Source of the DNA: Marchantia polymorpha subsp. ruderalis
Taxonomy: Eukaryota; Streptophyta; Marchantiopsida; Marchantiales; Marchantiaceae
Direction of reading: 5' to 3'
Assembly (NCBI GenBank): GCA_037833965.1
Contig: AP031357.1
Location: forward strand, 20,976,001 to 21,040,000
Length of the DNA stretch: 64,000 bases
Each line of letters opens with the position of its first letter. The first letter of the stretch is position 1. A program made the translations under genes and the position numbers. This document shows, in pieces, positions 12,600 to 25,728 of the stretch. The notes under the pieces are model-generated. The model did not search any database, was not told the DNA's origin, and saw only the letters and a program-made list of their open reading frames with translations.

Positions 12600-15500
12600 G
12601 GTAGGAATGATAGATATAATCATTTAAATATCAATGATACATCTATGTTAAGTATATTATAACAACTAATCTGAAGATCAAAGTTATGATGAACATATAA
12701 ATTCTGATAAATTAACTAATTTAAATTTGAATATACATATAAAAAACTAAATAAAAGATCTAGTTAATTAATTTAAAAAAATCCAAAAATATTTTTACAT
12801 CAAACTTCAATATGATCAAATAATAAAGATAATACTGTAGAAAATATAATCTTTGATGATAAAAATTTCATGAAAAAACCTAAAGATTTAAAATTAAACA
12901 TGTGATCGGAATTTTTTCTGAATTTAATGAGATTCAAGTACAAAAATATAACAAAAAAATTAATAAGTATTTTCAAAGCTGAAGTAACTTACAGAAATTA
13001 GTATATAAATTATATATTTTGTTATCAATCTAGGTTATAAATAAGATAAATTGATTTTAGATGAATTATTTTCAATGAGTTTAAAAGCAAAATCAATTAT
13101 TTTATTTGTTTCGTTTAGAGAATTTAGTATTGAAAATCTTGACCTTGCAAAACAACTGTCTAATCATCGGCGAGTGCCACCACAGGCAGCAACTTGCACG
13201 CTGATCGCGTCGTCCTTGCAGCTGCAAAACCAGTGGACTCGCATCTGGTGCTGAACTGCGATGGACCGACTACGATGCCCAAGATGTCAACACAGAGACG
13301 AACTTGAACTCAATTCGATTCGATGCACTTTTCGTCTCGCTTCAGAAATCCGCACATTGTGTCAAAGATTTAACGACCAAGTTCAGGGCCCACAAGCAGT
13401 ACAGCCTCTGCCTCTCATTTCTGCGGGCGCCGATGCCAAACCGTTCAACGAGGTATTTATTCATGGCTTCCTCTCAGTCACGAACGAAATAAACCGGATA
13501 TTAAAATCAACCAGCTACCGTACCAAGTGTACCGGATGGTGAGAGAATTTTCACAGATTCACAAAATCAGCTGATCGAATGATGGATTTCCTAAACCGAC
13601 AGAGCTCACCGGAGAGTAGAGGAAATTTTTTGGTGGAGCGTGTTATTTTGAAAATCAGTTGATAGTGATCAACAACAGTGTGGCTCAACGATTTAGTTTT
13701 ATAGTCGATGTTTGGAATTATTATCCTGTTCCGAAGTAAATAGTAATGTACATTTACTTATATACTATGTAGACAATAATCTAACGGCGGACTTGTAAAT
13801 CAAAGTCGATGAGAACTGTCTTTTAGAATAATCCAATGTAACGATTGGATGCTGCCATAATTCATTCTCATTAGGAGTTGTGATACATTGCTTTCATCGA
13901 CTAGGTATGATGAAATATGTCTGGGATATTACTTCTAGTTTTTATATTGATGTCGAAACATAATAACTATGATAATCGCTTAGTTGAAAGAGTGACATGA
14001 GAATATCGAATTTAACTTGTGAGTATAATGTAATGAAATTAAAAAAAAAATTAGATATATGAGTTCAAATGCTGACATTACTAGTAAAAGGAGCTCAAAA
14101 AATAATTTGAACGCTTGTGAACATTATTAGAAGTGAATTTCAAAGTTATATTTCCGTTTTCTTGTCAAAACAAGGGATATATTTCAATCAAAAAAATTTG
14201 CTGTCCAAAAAGCAAGAATAATTTTTTATCAGTATTCACTAGTTCAAATTTTTTTCAATTTAATTATTAATTTTCTTGGTTTTCAAAAATAACATAATCA
14301 AAATTTGAAAACTTAGAATTTTCAACAATATATATAATTTTCAATGATGTTGTAAAATTTTAAATTTAAAAAATTCCATCATTTAAGGATTTTGATAAAG
14401 TGTATTTCAATAATTTAGTAGATATGAAGTAAACTTAACTAAAATTTACATCTACGCTAATTTTACTTCTACTTAAATGAATGAAAGTTTAAAGTAAATG
14501 TTTGTACAAACGAACATCATGTGTTGTAATAAGAAAGCAAGTACGTAAGAAAAAGAAGTTATGTAAGTACAGTGTTCACAAGTTACAATAAGTAAGTAAA
14601 TAGAAAAACGCCGAAAGCAAGAGAAAATCAAAGAGTCAAATCGAGAAGGAGGAGTCATCATGTAAACTTCCATATAATAATGGAAGAGACACGATGGAGT
14701 GCAGTCCAGCGTGTACTCTTGTTTTGGATCGGCGCTGTCCACTTCCCTCTGACTCGTTTAACAAAGAAGCGAGGGCTGGTTTGGCTTGGCTTGGCTTGTA
14801 GTATAGGTCAAGATCCCTGACTTTCATTTTTAGCCAAAAAGTCTTCAGGCCTTCAAGTGCCTGGCTAAATTAAGGAACTGATTAAATGCAATGCAGTAGT
14901 GCCAGAAACATTTTCTCGAACCACCACCACCCCGCTTTCACTTTACAAGGACCCCGATTTTGCACACCTTTGTTCGGGTGATACAATTAATACACCAAAT
15001 CTTCTAATACACTGTTTTATAAGATCAAGGAAAGGCAAGGAATGTCAAGTACTCCTATCGGAAGGGACGACGGTCGTCTTGTACATCACATGGACCCACC
15101 GTCAGAATCGACGTTCCGACAAAGAAACGGATACTTCACTGCAGACAAAGTCGTCTGCAATACGATGTACGCCTTAGTTTGCTGCGTACTTCGTATGTAA
15201 GATTAAAAAAATTAATAATGGCAAGAATATTAAAATGTCCCAGGTATCTCAGGTATCTATCTCTATCTATCTTTGTCAGAGCTTGGACAGCATGAGGAGC
15301 CCTAGTCTGACGAAAGAGGCCATTTTTCGGTGGCCTTTGGGCTTGTAAAGTAAAGTACTGCACCGAGTCCGACTTTAATCCTGAGGAATGAAGAGAGATA
15401 AGATGCGGTGCGCGCACTGGCGACCGTCCGATGCAACTAGACGAAGCGACCGTCAGATTCTTCGAGGTATGGTCAGAGTCTTCTCAGATACCGGTCTCTA

Positions 15501-15667
15501 TGTGCAAGCTCGGACCGGAGGTCGATCGAGACACGACAGTCCGGAGGGGACACTCTGGTTTCCGGCTCCGGCGGAGGAGGGAGGGGAAGAAGAGGGTGTC
15601 GTCACTTTAGCGGTATTGTGTTCCTGGTTTTGGGGCCCACTCCAAATGGCTCACGTCGAGCCGCAGA
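12600..15667. other. Intergenic region, AT-rich with a small GC-richer patch
   Basis: Mostly AT-rich. A GC-richer patch at 13.14-13.55 kb and mixed DNA at 14.6-15.66 kb interrupt it. Frames of up to about 110 codons occur but none resembles a known protein or shows splice context. Nothing else can be supported. Confidence 0.5.
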
Positions 15668-16065
15668 GCTCGAGAAAAGCTGCCCTCTTTTCTCATGTGC
15701 CATGCGAGCAATATGAGCATTAATAACTTATTAAAATAAATAGCTAATATGAGCATAAATAAAAAAAGACAATAGGAAACCCATCGATGGGAAATAACTG
15801 GCACAAATAGCGGAAGATTAAGAAAGCGTAGGATATAGATAGCGTCTGAGAGTGCTCGAGAAAAGCTGCTCTCTTTTCTCATGTGCTATGCGAGCAATAT
15901 GAGCATAAATAACTCGAGAAAAATAATTATAAGAACAAAGATAATAGGAAGCTCATCGAATCGTACGTGGATTAAAACCAACGAATCCAAGAGCATCCGA
16001 TGGAAAAGAATCAGTACAAATAGCGGAAGATGAAGAAAGTGTTAGATAGAGATAGCGTCTCAGAG
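15668..16065 (+). repeat. Two-copy imperfect tandem repeat, unit about 186-210 bp
   Basis: Copy 1 starts at 15668 and copy 2 at 15854, each with GCTCGAGAAAAGCTGC/T then CTCTTTTCTCATGTG and GCGAGCAATATGAGCAT. Both copies then carry a 'caataggaa...cccatcga' block, 'cacaaatagcggaagat' and finally 'agatagcgtct...agagc'. Copy 2 is longer because of a roughly 25-base insertion around 15.96-16.0 kb. The copies are diverged by point changes, so the duplication is not recent. No coding function is visible. Confidence 0.8.
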
Positions 16066-16299
16066 CAAACCAGTGGATCACGAAGGGGGCGTACTTGTTC
16101 ACCTCAAACGAACGTGGATATACAAATTGGTGACAAATATAAAGCTAGCCCAAATAGCATCGAGAAAGCATTTTATTTTGTCACTGCCAATTTGGCGTCA
16201 CCCCTCGACAGTTCCATGCAAGATGGGAGATGATAGTGCCAATTGCACTGTTCACGTCCAACGTGAAGCTATCCTCCTGTGACTCTGCTGCCATAAGAA

Positions 16300-18900
16300 A
16301 TTATCATCTGCTTTATTTCCATAGACATTATTGTCACTATATATTGGTTAGAATAACGAATGATTACACATTTACGAGATCAAAATTGAAATAACTTTAC
16401 AAGTTGTACTGAAAGGTATTATTTTTAGATTATAAATAGTGAGTAGGTGGAAAAGGGAAAAAAGTGATTTTGATTATTGCTCAAGTATAAAAAAGGTATG
16501 TGATCAACGTGAAATGAACTTGAAATATTTGAAGAAAGTATGATATGTTTAGCTTGTACCTATTTTTGTTATATTTGCATGTTTCATATTACAATTTCAG
16601 ATTTATGCTACATACAAATTTTTATATATGGTAAAACTTGATATAACAAGTCATATCACTAAGTGTATTCAAGTTTATCAGAACTACGATAAAATAGAAC
16701 AATATAATTATTTCCTTTGATGTAATAAATGATAAGAGATAATTCTTTGTTAAGATTATGATTATATATTCCTTAATTATATTTCTTATAAATTATGATA
16801 TTTTAAAACCGAAGAAAAATATGTTTACTCGATATTTTTAAGCATAAAATAAATTTAAATATACATTTCATAAATTATATGTTGCAAATTTTTCTTATTT
16901 GTTTCAATTATGATAAATGAGCATAATTTCAAAATTCTACACATATAAAATGATTATTTAAATAGATAATTATATTTTTTGTTATGTAATGAAAGAGCTT
17001 TATACAGAATCAGTGTTAGTCTGATACTATACAAAAGTATTTCATGTATAGTATCAGAATCTTATAGATATTTATTGTAACTCTTATAATTTTAAGCGAA
17101 ACATTTTTGTTTCCGACGTAACCTTTCTGTAGATGAACAAAAAAATTTGTTTTCAAACTCTTATTGTGTGGAACTGGGTGAATTGTGTAGGTTTATCCTC
17201 ATCAATTGATGTCATAACGGTGCTTTGCAAAGACGATGCTAGCGGTGATACAGGAACTAGACAATAAACTCATTTTGAAATTGCGAATTGCTAATATCAA
17301 TTGATAGAACTTTGAAACCGAAAAATGAAAAGATCCAGCTCATAGATAGATACGTGATTTATCACTTTGGATTACCTCCATGTGAATCCAACAAACTTAA
17401 ACAACCAAGGTCAAATGAACTTGATTCCACCAAGATGAGAATTCATTTCTAACATTACGTGTATCTTGAGTATTAATCTTTATATCTTTTTTAAAAGTGT
17501 CTTGAACAAAAATTTTGAAATTTGTTATATGATATATGACTAGATTAGAAAGTTAATTATAATAATCAAATATTCTATCTAAAAATCTAGTTTTTACTGA
17601 CATAAAAAAATTTATTCAGATAATGACGTCATGATGTAAATCTATCATGATTGATTACAAAAAATATCAAGTGAATCTAGACTTATCAAATTTTTTTATA
17701 AAAATTTTGATTTTATGATAAAAAATTTAATGTATCAATAGCTATCTGTTGACACAATTAGAAATTTTAGTTTTGAATTAATCATTTAATATTCAAAAGC
17801 TTTCAACAATCGTACATGTTGAATTTTTATTGTTAATAGATTTATATAAAATTTATTTAATTTAAGTCAAATAAGTGATAGAAAAACTTCAAATTTATAT
17901 TGAATATGTATACAGTATTGCATTAATCATATTGCTTATCATCTGTATGGCTATTAATGCATGAATGAATGAATAATCCTATATATATATATATATAAAA
18001 GTTTATGATATTTTAGCTCAATGATTTTCAAAAACATTTGCTAATGTTAATGTAATATGAAAATTTTTGATCTTCAATGACGTGATTTCATATAACTAGA
18101 TAAGACATATATATCAAGTCAATTTTAGAAAATTGATAAATGCTTTGCATCCAAGCTATGTGCAAGTGTGCAGTTTGAGATGAATATTATGTGAATTATT
18201 GATTTTTTAATAGAAATATGAATTTTTTTCATGTTTAATGTAATTTTAAAATCCAATGCTCAGTTTACTAAAGAGATGTCAAACTAATAAATTCAATTGA
18301 TTCCATTAGTGCATTGTAAGTATTGTAGATTTGAAACTAATAGAGATCCAACTCCTTGTCTTAGACTTGTAGTATAAACTATAGCTTAAACTAAATGAAT
18401 ACATATATTATGATCAATGGGATGTAAAACTGTTTGTATCTTTGTGTTGGTAGATGGTATCTATATATTGTGATATTGGTTGTAATATTATGTGTTGAAA
18501 TTTGCCATTTGTCTTCCTTACTTAACGAGTTGGATGCAAATTATAGATAATTGTGTTGTTAAGAAACATGGAGTTCAATGTAGTTAGCCTTGGAGATCAC
18601 TTTTCAAAATTATAGAGATTCAGAATGTAGTTGCGTTGGGATATCATACACTGCAAGAGCTTTAATTCCTCGAAGCTGAATTGTAACATTCTGTACGCCA
18701 TGGTCACATGAATGAGGGACATTGTGCTTAAATGTACTGAATTCTTAACAATGCATTCGAGAAATGTATAGGGAAGGTGACCTGAGCTACATGTGGACCA
18801 AGCCCCCAAATTGCAAAAATATGCATCGCTAGGAGAAGAAAAAACAAGTAAAATTAGGAGTAACCCACTTGGAAAAGAATTGTCATTGTGTTTGTGATTG
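16300..18900. other. AT-rich desert, no gene recognised
   Basis: Very AT-rich, dense with stop codons in all frames, with small AT dinucleotide runs near 17.98 kb. Nothing supported as a gene, RNA or defined mobile element. Confidence 0.6.
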
Positions 18901-19828
18901 TGCAAGCGATTGATTTATGAGCTGGTTGGTGGATTGACTACAAGTGCACAGGGAGGGCAGGGCAAGCCATTTGTGGAAGCTAGAGGTGCCCAAATCGTAC
19001 CCAAATTGAACTGAAAGATGGAAGAATGTGCACAGCAGCTGAATGTATTCTGCTGCGCCCATTTATCGTCTGGAGTCTGAACCGAACCACAGCACAGCAG
19101 AAAGCTCTATCTACTCACGAGGAGATGGCAGTTCAATGCAGTGGTGTGTTAGTTAGTCGCGACAAAAGTACCACCGATTAATAAAGGGGCTACCTTCGAG
19201 TCGGTTTGATCTCCCCCAATCGGGAACCACGCAATTTGCATTGTGCAGGCGATGCGAAGGGTAGGGTGGGTCACGAATTGATGGAACGATGGATGGAGAA
19301 GGAGAGAAATAGACCCAATTGGGACCAATTCCCCAGTCAGTCACTTCACTTGACTGCATTCTGTGGAGAAGCTGCTTCGGTGGTTGGCGTCAAAGCTTTG
19401 GTCGTGCCGTGCTCATGTACTTTCTGTGCTCGGGACGGGACATGGGCGACCTTCCTACCTCATCCCGAAGACATTTCGTGTCATGCCAAGGTCATGACGG
19501 TGAAGGTCAAGGCGCAGCACCTTTTAGCAGTCGACTTTCGGCTCGTGTGACAACCTCGGCAGCATCGCTGCTGCCAAGTCCCTTGTCCATTTGTGACGAA
19601 TTCCGAGGCCAGATCCATTCAGTCCCTCACTCCTCCTCTCGACTTCTGACCAAGTTCCACTTCATGGAATGGAATGGAATGGGCTGGACTGGTCACCATC
19701 TCATTGTGGTTGGGTTTTGTACAACCTTAACCCGAGTTAGGGAGGGATGGATTGGGTTGGGTTGGGTTGGTGCTGAGCTTCTCTTCTTCTTCCTCTGTCG
19801 TTGGTATTGTGAGACCTGAGGCACGGCC

Positions 19829-19852
19829 CATCCATCCATCCATCCATCCATC
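19829..19852. repeat. (CATC)n tetranucleotide repeat
   Basis: Six tandem CATC units, perfect. Confidence 0.9.
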
Positions 19853-21827
19853 GGGGGAGTTGGTGCTCGCTTCTCCAGGCGTGGAAAGGGCTGCAGCTTT
19901 ATACGAATTGGAAACGTTTTCACGTTCAAGCTCTCAAAGCTGCATCGGATGGTCGGCTCGAGTGGCCCAGACTGCCCGGTACCACATTCTACAGGAGCGA
20001 GGGAGTCAGACAGTGAAAAGCCTGAAAGTGGGCAATTCCAGATCAATATGATATATTATGAATGGTGAACTTGTACCAAAGAAGCCCCCATGGGTTAAAG
20101 TTGTCACGTCTGATAATACCTCGTGCTACTGAAGGATTAGCCTGCTGCAACAAATCCGTATTTCCCCCATGGAATCCCTCTGTCGTTCGCTGCTCAGTAG
20201 TCCAGCTGGTTCCCAGAAGTATATTCGGTGAATGAGAAAGAAAACGGATCCAATTCTTTTCGCTGGCTACAATTACACCAATCAACAGCCCAAATGGCTG
20301 GCTCAGTGCCCATGGTCAGACACAATCGGTGTATATAGTCGACAAGGGAAGGATGGGGGTGAATCTAGAGAACTGCTACATGCGTCGGTCAAAGCAAAAT
20401 CGCCATGAATGTGGTCTCTGATCCTAAGCTGCAGAGTGAACGAATCGAGGTCGCCGAGATTCTATTCAATTGAGGAGCGTCATGTGAGTGAGCTGCGAAG
20501 TTCAAACCCAGTAGACTCTGTGCTTGCACTCGAGCTGAATGAAAGAAGAACTACACGCCAGGAGGTCCGCCAATGTAGACATCTTCAAACTACAAGAGCC
20601 TCACCTCATTCTCTCTCTGTCTGTACTTGCTCTCTGTATCAACCCTCCCCTCTCTTGAGGTTCTGATTGTCTTTTGTCAGCAGTATCTGGGAATGAAGAC
20701 ATCGTAGGTTCACTGATAACGAGATTACGCTGGCCACGAATCACATGTTCAGCGATATTCACCCCACCCCACCCCACCCAGGCGACTCGTCGTGAGACCA
20801 GCTGGCCTCGAGCAGCAGCTTGCCAATCCATACCTCGAGTCGTTTGTCGCAGGGTGCACTAGAATAGCCCGTGATGTATGAAACACTCGATCGTACAATG
20901 TCGTGCCTGCGATCTCCTTCTACAGACGCTCAGTTCGGTTGGCACACGGTGGCAGATCCAAGAGTCCTTTCTCGTAGGACAAGCTTTCTGATTCTTACAC
21001 AAGCCCAATCTTAGACCTGAAGTAGGTGTGCGGGCTGCTGCTGCTCGAGAAAGCGAGGTCTCAGTTTCCTCTTTTCTCTTTCTGTTTATGTAAAAGCCAA
21101 GGAGTGTGGATCCAAGCTAAATCCGAGCCTCAGTTCGGTGCGGCTGCGCTCTTATCTAACTCTTCTTCTAAGCTAAGACAGACAGAGCCCAGCTCTGCCT
21201 TCCATGTTCCAACCAATCTGTTTGTCAGCATCTGCGGTGAACAGATTGACAGATGGTGCCCACTGCTTTGCCGGTTCGATTCCAAGAATACTGGAGATCT
21301 GCACAGACTCTCAGAGTCGAGCCATAGATAGAAGGAGGAGGCAGTTGTGGAGACACTGAGAGCATGCTGGTTGAGGTGTGTACTGCATCTGTGGACCCCA
21401 GACTCCTTGAGTTTGTCTCCCTGTCTCAAGTCCCGCGCAAAAAACTCGTTCAATTAACCCCAAGGATTTCGCAGTATGTATGTCCTTGTCAGTGGTTCCT
21501 GCGATCTTCTCCACAAACTACCAGTCACCGAGTAGAGAGCATGAGTATGAAGAAGTCGAGAATTCAGTACCATTGGTCAGTGTCTCTGATTTTGTTCTCT
21601 CCTCACCTAGTGCAAACTCCCTAACTAGCGTACGAGCTTTAAGAGGTTCGTTTAGCAGCAAAAACTCGTCCGTCCGAGGCCTCAGTGAACACGAAGATCA
21701 CGCCATCGATCATGCGACGAAGCTCGCTCGACGTCGCTCGCTGATCTAGCGGCGGGCGTGCTCGGATGTCCGAGTCCAAGTTTCCCACTGGACCGAACAA
21801 CTTGTCTCGAGGATGACTCGGTCTCGA

Positions 21828-21848
21828 CCTCCTCCTCCTCCTCCTCCT
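21828..21848. repeat. (CTC)n trinucleotide repeat
   Basis: Seven tandem CTC units, perfect. Confidence 0.85.
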
Positions 21849-22097
21849 ATTAACAGGATCGACGTTTCGAAAGTACAATCGAGCAACAAGTGTTTACTGC
21901 TTCGAAATTCCGAAAACGCATGTATTCAAGCGTTCACGGTTCTAGCCAAATTCCGAGGGACATCGAGAACTCGATATGCGAGTATCGATCTGGAGCCTTT
22001 GCTCAGATAGCAGAGGCCCTTGGGTTCTCATTTCTTCGTGGTGACTGCAGTCTGGAGATTTTCCGACGCTTGCTCGCTCGCTAGCTAACTAGCTGGT

Positions 22098-22120
22098 GGC
22101 AGGCAGGCAGGCAGGCAGGC
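22098..22120. repeat. (GGCA)n tetranucleotide repeat
   Basis: Nearly six tandem GGCA units, perfect, just after a run of CTAG-like palindromes (GCTAGCTAACTAGCT). Confidence 0.9.
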
Positions 22121-22850
22121 ACTTAGAAGAGGAACAAACAGTGGAAAGTCTGGAAACAGAGAGGCCACATAGAGTAGCAGAATCCGTTCTGAAGAGCCGG
22201 ACTCTTTGCTCCACAATTGAATGGAGGTAAGGCCGGGGACAACTTTCAGAAAAGTTCTCGTGAGTACAGTACAATTACCTACTTCTAATTGCACTTTCCA
22301 GGCAAACGATAGACATGTAGCCTGTACGGGTACTGGTCCTGGGACTATCTGCCACTAGACAATGGCAACAGCCCAACCCATCCCAAACCCCGCACTGGTC
22401 ACAGTGCCACTACCTGTAACTTAGCCCGGAAAAACCCGGTCCGACTGATCGATTCTACACGCTAAGAGCTTCACTTCACTCCGGTTCACATTAGCCCACT
22501 CTTCCCCAATCGATACACACGTGACTTATAACTTGTATGCCTGCGTACGACTGTGGAGAGAAACGATACAGTCGTACTGTATTTGCAGGCCGGCTCCCAC
22601 GACCTTCACGCAGATCGTCTCGGTGTATCTTGTGGCTTCGAGGGACTCCGAATGACTGCATCGACATTCTACTTGTTTGGAGGTTCCGAGCCATCAGCAG
22701 GTCACATGTTTGTCATTGCGTCGAAGAGTTTAATCTGCAGAGGTACGGTGGTGAAACTCTCAGACTGTCAGTAGATCTGGGATCTGTTTCAACGTTCCAG
22801 ATCTGAGACAAAGAATGCGAATAGTACAGACAACGCTGGGCAGTGTCAGA

Positions 22851-25728
22851 AAATGGTATTTTGGAGCTGCGGTTCTTTATCTTCATACACTGCCGAGGAG
22901 TAAGAGGGCGGGTGAAGTTCCACTATTTCATGCTTGATTCTGTCTCCTCTGCCAGCCACTAGCTGAAACTCCAACATGTTCATCCAATGTTCATCTAGAA
23001 AAACAGGTCACCACATTATCAATCATCGTCATGTCTGGACTACTTGTGTAAGAATTCTAGCTTCGCCGAATCACTAGCCAAAGTTTCAATTGCATCCAAA
23101 GAGGTTAAATCTCGATGGAGCTACTGAGTAATTTTAAACTACCGGAAGAGAGTGCAGAGAGACTAACATACCATTATACAATGGGTAGCAGATTATTCCA
23201 ATCATATTCTGTAATCTATTATACTCAAAATAGACTACATTGCTTTCCATATAAAACTAATCAATAAGATCCGCAGGATAACTATTAAGTAACTTAATCA
23301 AATATTTAGAGATATCAAGTTATGTGATTCTTATTCGGGTGTTACTAAAGTTCCGGATATCTTAGATTCAATCGAAAACATTAACCATTGTGATGTGATA
23401 GGGGCTCGCTAATTGTAAATACGTTTGATTTCATCACTACGTGACAAGATAGTTTCATCCCATCCTATTTTTGCTACATTACTCCGTGACCATTATCTTT
23501 ATCTCCACGTGCTATATTATATGAGTGTTCAAATACCTTTGGTGCATTAGCAGAAAGTTCACATTGTTGTGATATCGGGACTATCCCATCCATTTTGCTA
23601 CGTCACTTGTTTCCAAGGACTTTTTGAGTTACTTGGGACATGTGAGCATTGAGAACACCGAGATTCGTAATTATGAGTCGAACCAACCGTTGCAGATTCA
23701 GCCACTTCTTGTAGTTCATTCGCCTCCAACAGGCGAATGAAATAAAACGCTACATCACAGACTTAACGGAATCTCACTCTCACTCATAGCTAATGAGTGC
23801 GTTCCATCTTTTATGTAAAACCTACAGTTTATGCGTATCTTGGATGAATACGTGGGCAAATTATGCTCGAGAGCCATAACAAGCTCCTGTCCTGACGCTG
23901 GAATGATTGCTAAGGAAACAGTACACTGGAAGAATATTTACCTTTCAAGTACAGACTCCTCGCAGGCGTCGAGATTGGGGGCTGCGCTCTGATACGCATC
24001 GAGGTTAGGCAAAACTCGTGAATCGGGTGCGAGTGTCTGCTGCTCAGCTGGACCATACTTCGTACGCACTGCGGGAGGGAGTATGACTGAACTCGTCGTC
24101 CGACTAACTTTCGGTGCAAATTCCGTCCTTCTGCTGTATGATCAAGAAGTGTTGCAGCTGCTACAGCTGATGAAAAGCATTGCATCGCTGTGCATGAAAT
24201 CGTCTTAGATGCTAGCGGTACAGACTCCACGAACTCTTGGCTGGACAGGCGATGCAGCAGCTATAGAGTCATCCGAACCATGAAGGTGGGACCGACCGTA
24301 TTCTTGATCTTCGAGGTTATTCTCCATCATCCATGCGTTCGTTTCCAAAAGACGGCCGATGAAGTTTCTGCGACAGAGCTCGAAGCCAAGAAAGATGCTG
24401 TACACTTCGAATTCCGTTGAGAACCGAGAGCAGGGGCCGAAAGTGGACGTTCCCCTCACACCAACAGACGTACACCGGCAAAGAAGGAGAGTTAACAAAC
24501 GTTCACGACCCAAGAAAGAGCTTCTAGCGCCTCCGGAAGTACACCACGAGGAGGAAGCGCGTGCTCAGCTCTTCAGCGGTTTGCGGTTTGCGTATTGCGT
24601 ATTGCGGTTGCGGCACCGCTATGAACACTGGACTGCAAAACCATGGAACAATGTAGAAACACGTCAGTAAGATAAGCAGCCGATGCTGCTCCTGGAACCA
24701 TGCATGCTAACTGAAGGTGACAGATGCTTTGAGTGCTACACGCCCTCATGTGCTGAAGTCCAGATTCTATCCTGGATGGTTTCGAGAGTCCTGTACAAAA
24801 GCAAATATACACTGACAGTTGCTATTCTGTGTTTTGGGCAATGATGTATCATCATCCACTCATGACAGGTGCTGCGTGCTCCGTTGAACCTTCCAGTTCT
24901 TGAACTCTCTACTCGATGACGGCTATTAATATCGAGATTGCCTCACTCGCCGGGTACGATTATGATCTTAATCAAGCATGAAAACTTAAGTCCGCTCGTC
25001 AGTGGAGCTGAGAAGACTCAGAATGCTTAAGTTCCATTTGCAGTCCCAATCGCCACAGGCTAACAGTGACTGGAAGAAGTGGTTGGTTGACTGAGTGTGC
25101 ACGCGTATGATCGAAGTTTTAGGAGACCATTAGCTCGTGTTTTATTGCATGGTCACGCGTAAAATAACAAGTTACGGCAGCTTGTAACGACCATTTTCGC
25201 AAATGCGGGCTTCCAGCAGTGATTAGAGATTAAGGTTGCCGACGCTCTGGAAAGTTTGATGTGTGAAAGACGATACGAAGTAAGGAGACTAAGGAGGACA
25301 ATCCTTGACGGCAGACAAAAGTGACCGCGCTGTAAGACTCATGGAAAACCCTGATAATCTTCAAACCCGTCACTTGTCGCTGGAAAAGGCAAGATCTGCT
25401 TCAGCACTACAAACTTTGGAAAAATAACACGAACACGTCAAAGCAATCTGCCGCAAAATTTTTACTGCTTAACGTGACAGCTAAGCTACTGGACAGGTTA
25501 CTTCATCAAGCGTAGCTTGCAGAGGCACCACATTCCTAACTTGAGTGAGTGAATTCTAGACAAAAATAGCTTTATGTACAACTGGTGGATGAAATTCCAG
25601 CGTTCTCAATATGTACACATTACGCTACTACTCATACGAATGCATCAAAACATTCTCCCTTCGAGAAAAACCTCTCAACCTTTGCTTTCCCCGACACATC
25701 GAACGCCTACTTGAGCGGAGAAACGGCT
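22851..25728. other. Intergenic region downstream of MSH7
   Basis: Lies 3' of MSH7. The part next to 25728 should hold its 3' UTR; a minus-strand AATAAA occurs near 25.14 kb but assignment as the poly(A) signal is a guess. Frames of about 75-107 codons are present on both strands without recognisable motifs. One short perfect hairpin is listed separately. Confidence 0.5.
23715..23741. repeat. Short perfect inverted repeat (11-bp stem, 5-base loop)
   Basis: TTCATTCGCCT and its exact reverse complement AGGCGAATGAA flank the loop CCAAC. Function unknown. Confidence 0.8.

Larger units (their letters stand above)
18901..22850. other. Mixed-composition island with microsatellites, no gene recognised
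   Basis: GC content rises clearly relative to the deserts on the left. Several overlapping frames of 60-166 codons exist on both strands (for example plus 19319-19819), but they lack family motifs and are crossed by simple repeats (CATC, CTC, GGCA). It may be an unannotated promoter, a noncoding transcript or old gene relic; the sequence does not decide. Confidence 0.4.

Noticed and set aside
21263..21280. tRNA T-arm-like GGTTCGATTCC
   Set aside because: No matching stem, D-arm or acceptor stem around it; the same holds for GGTTCGA strings near 44466 and 44645.
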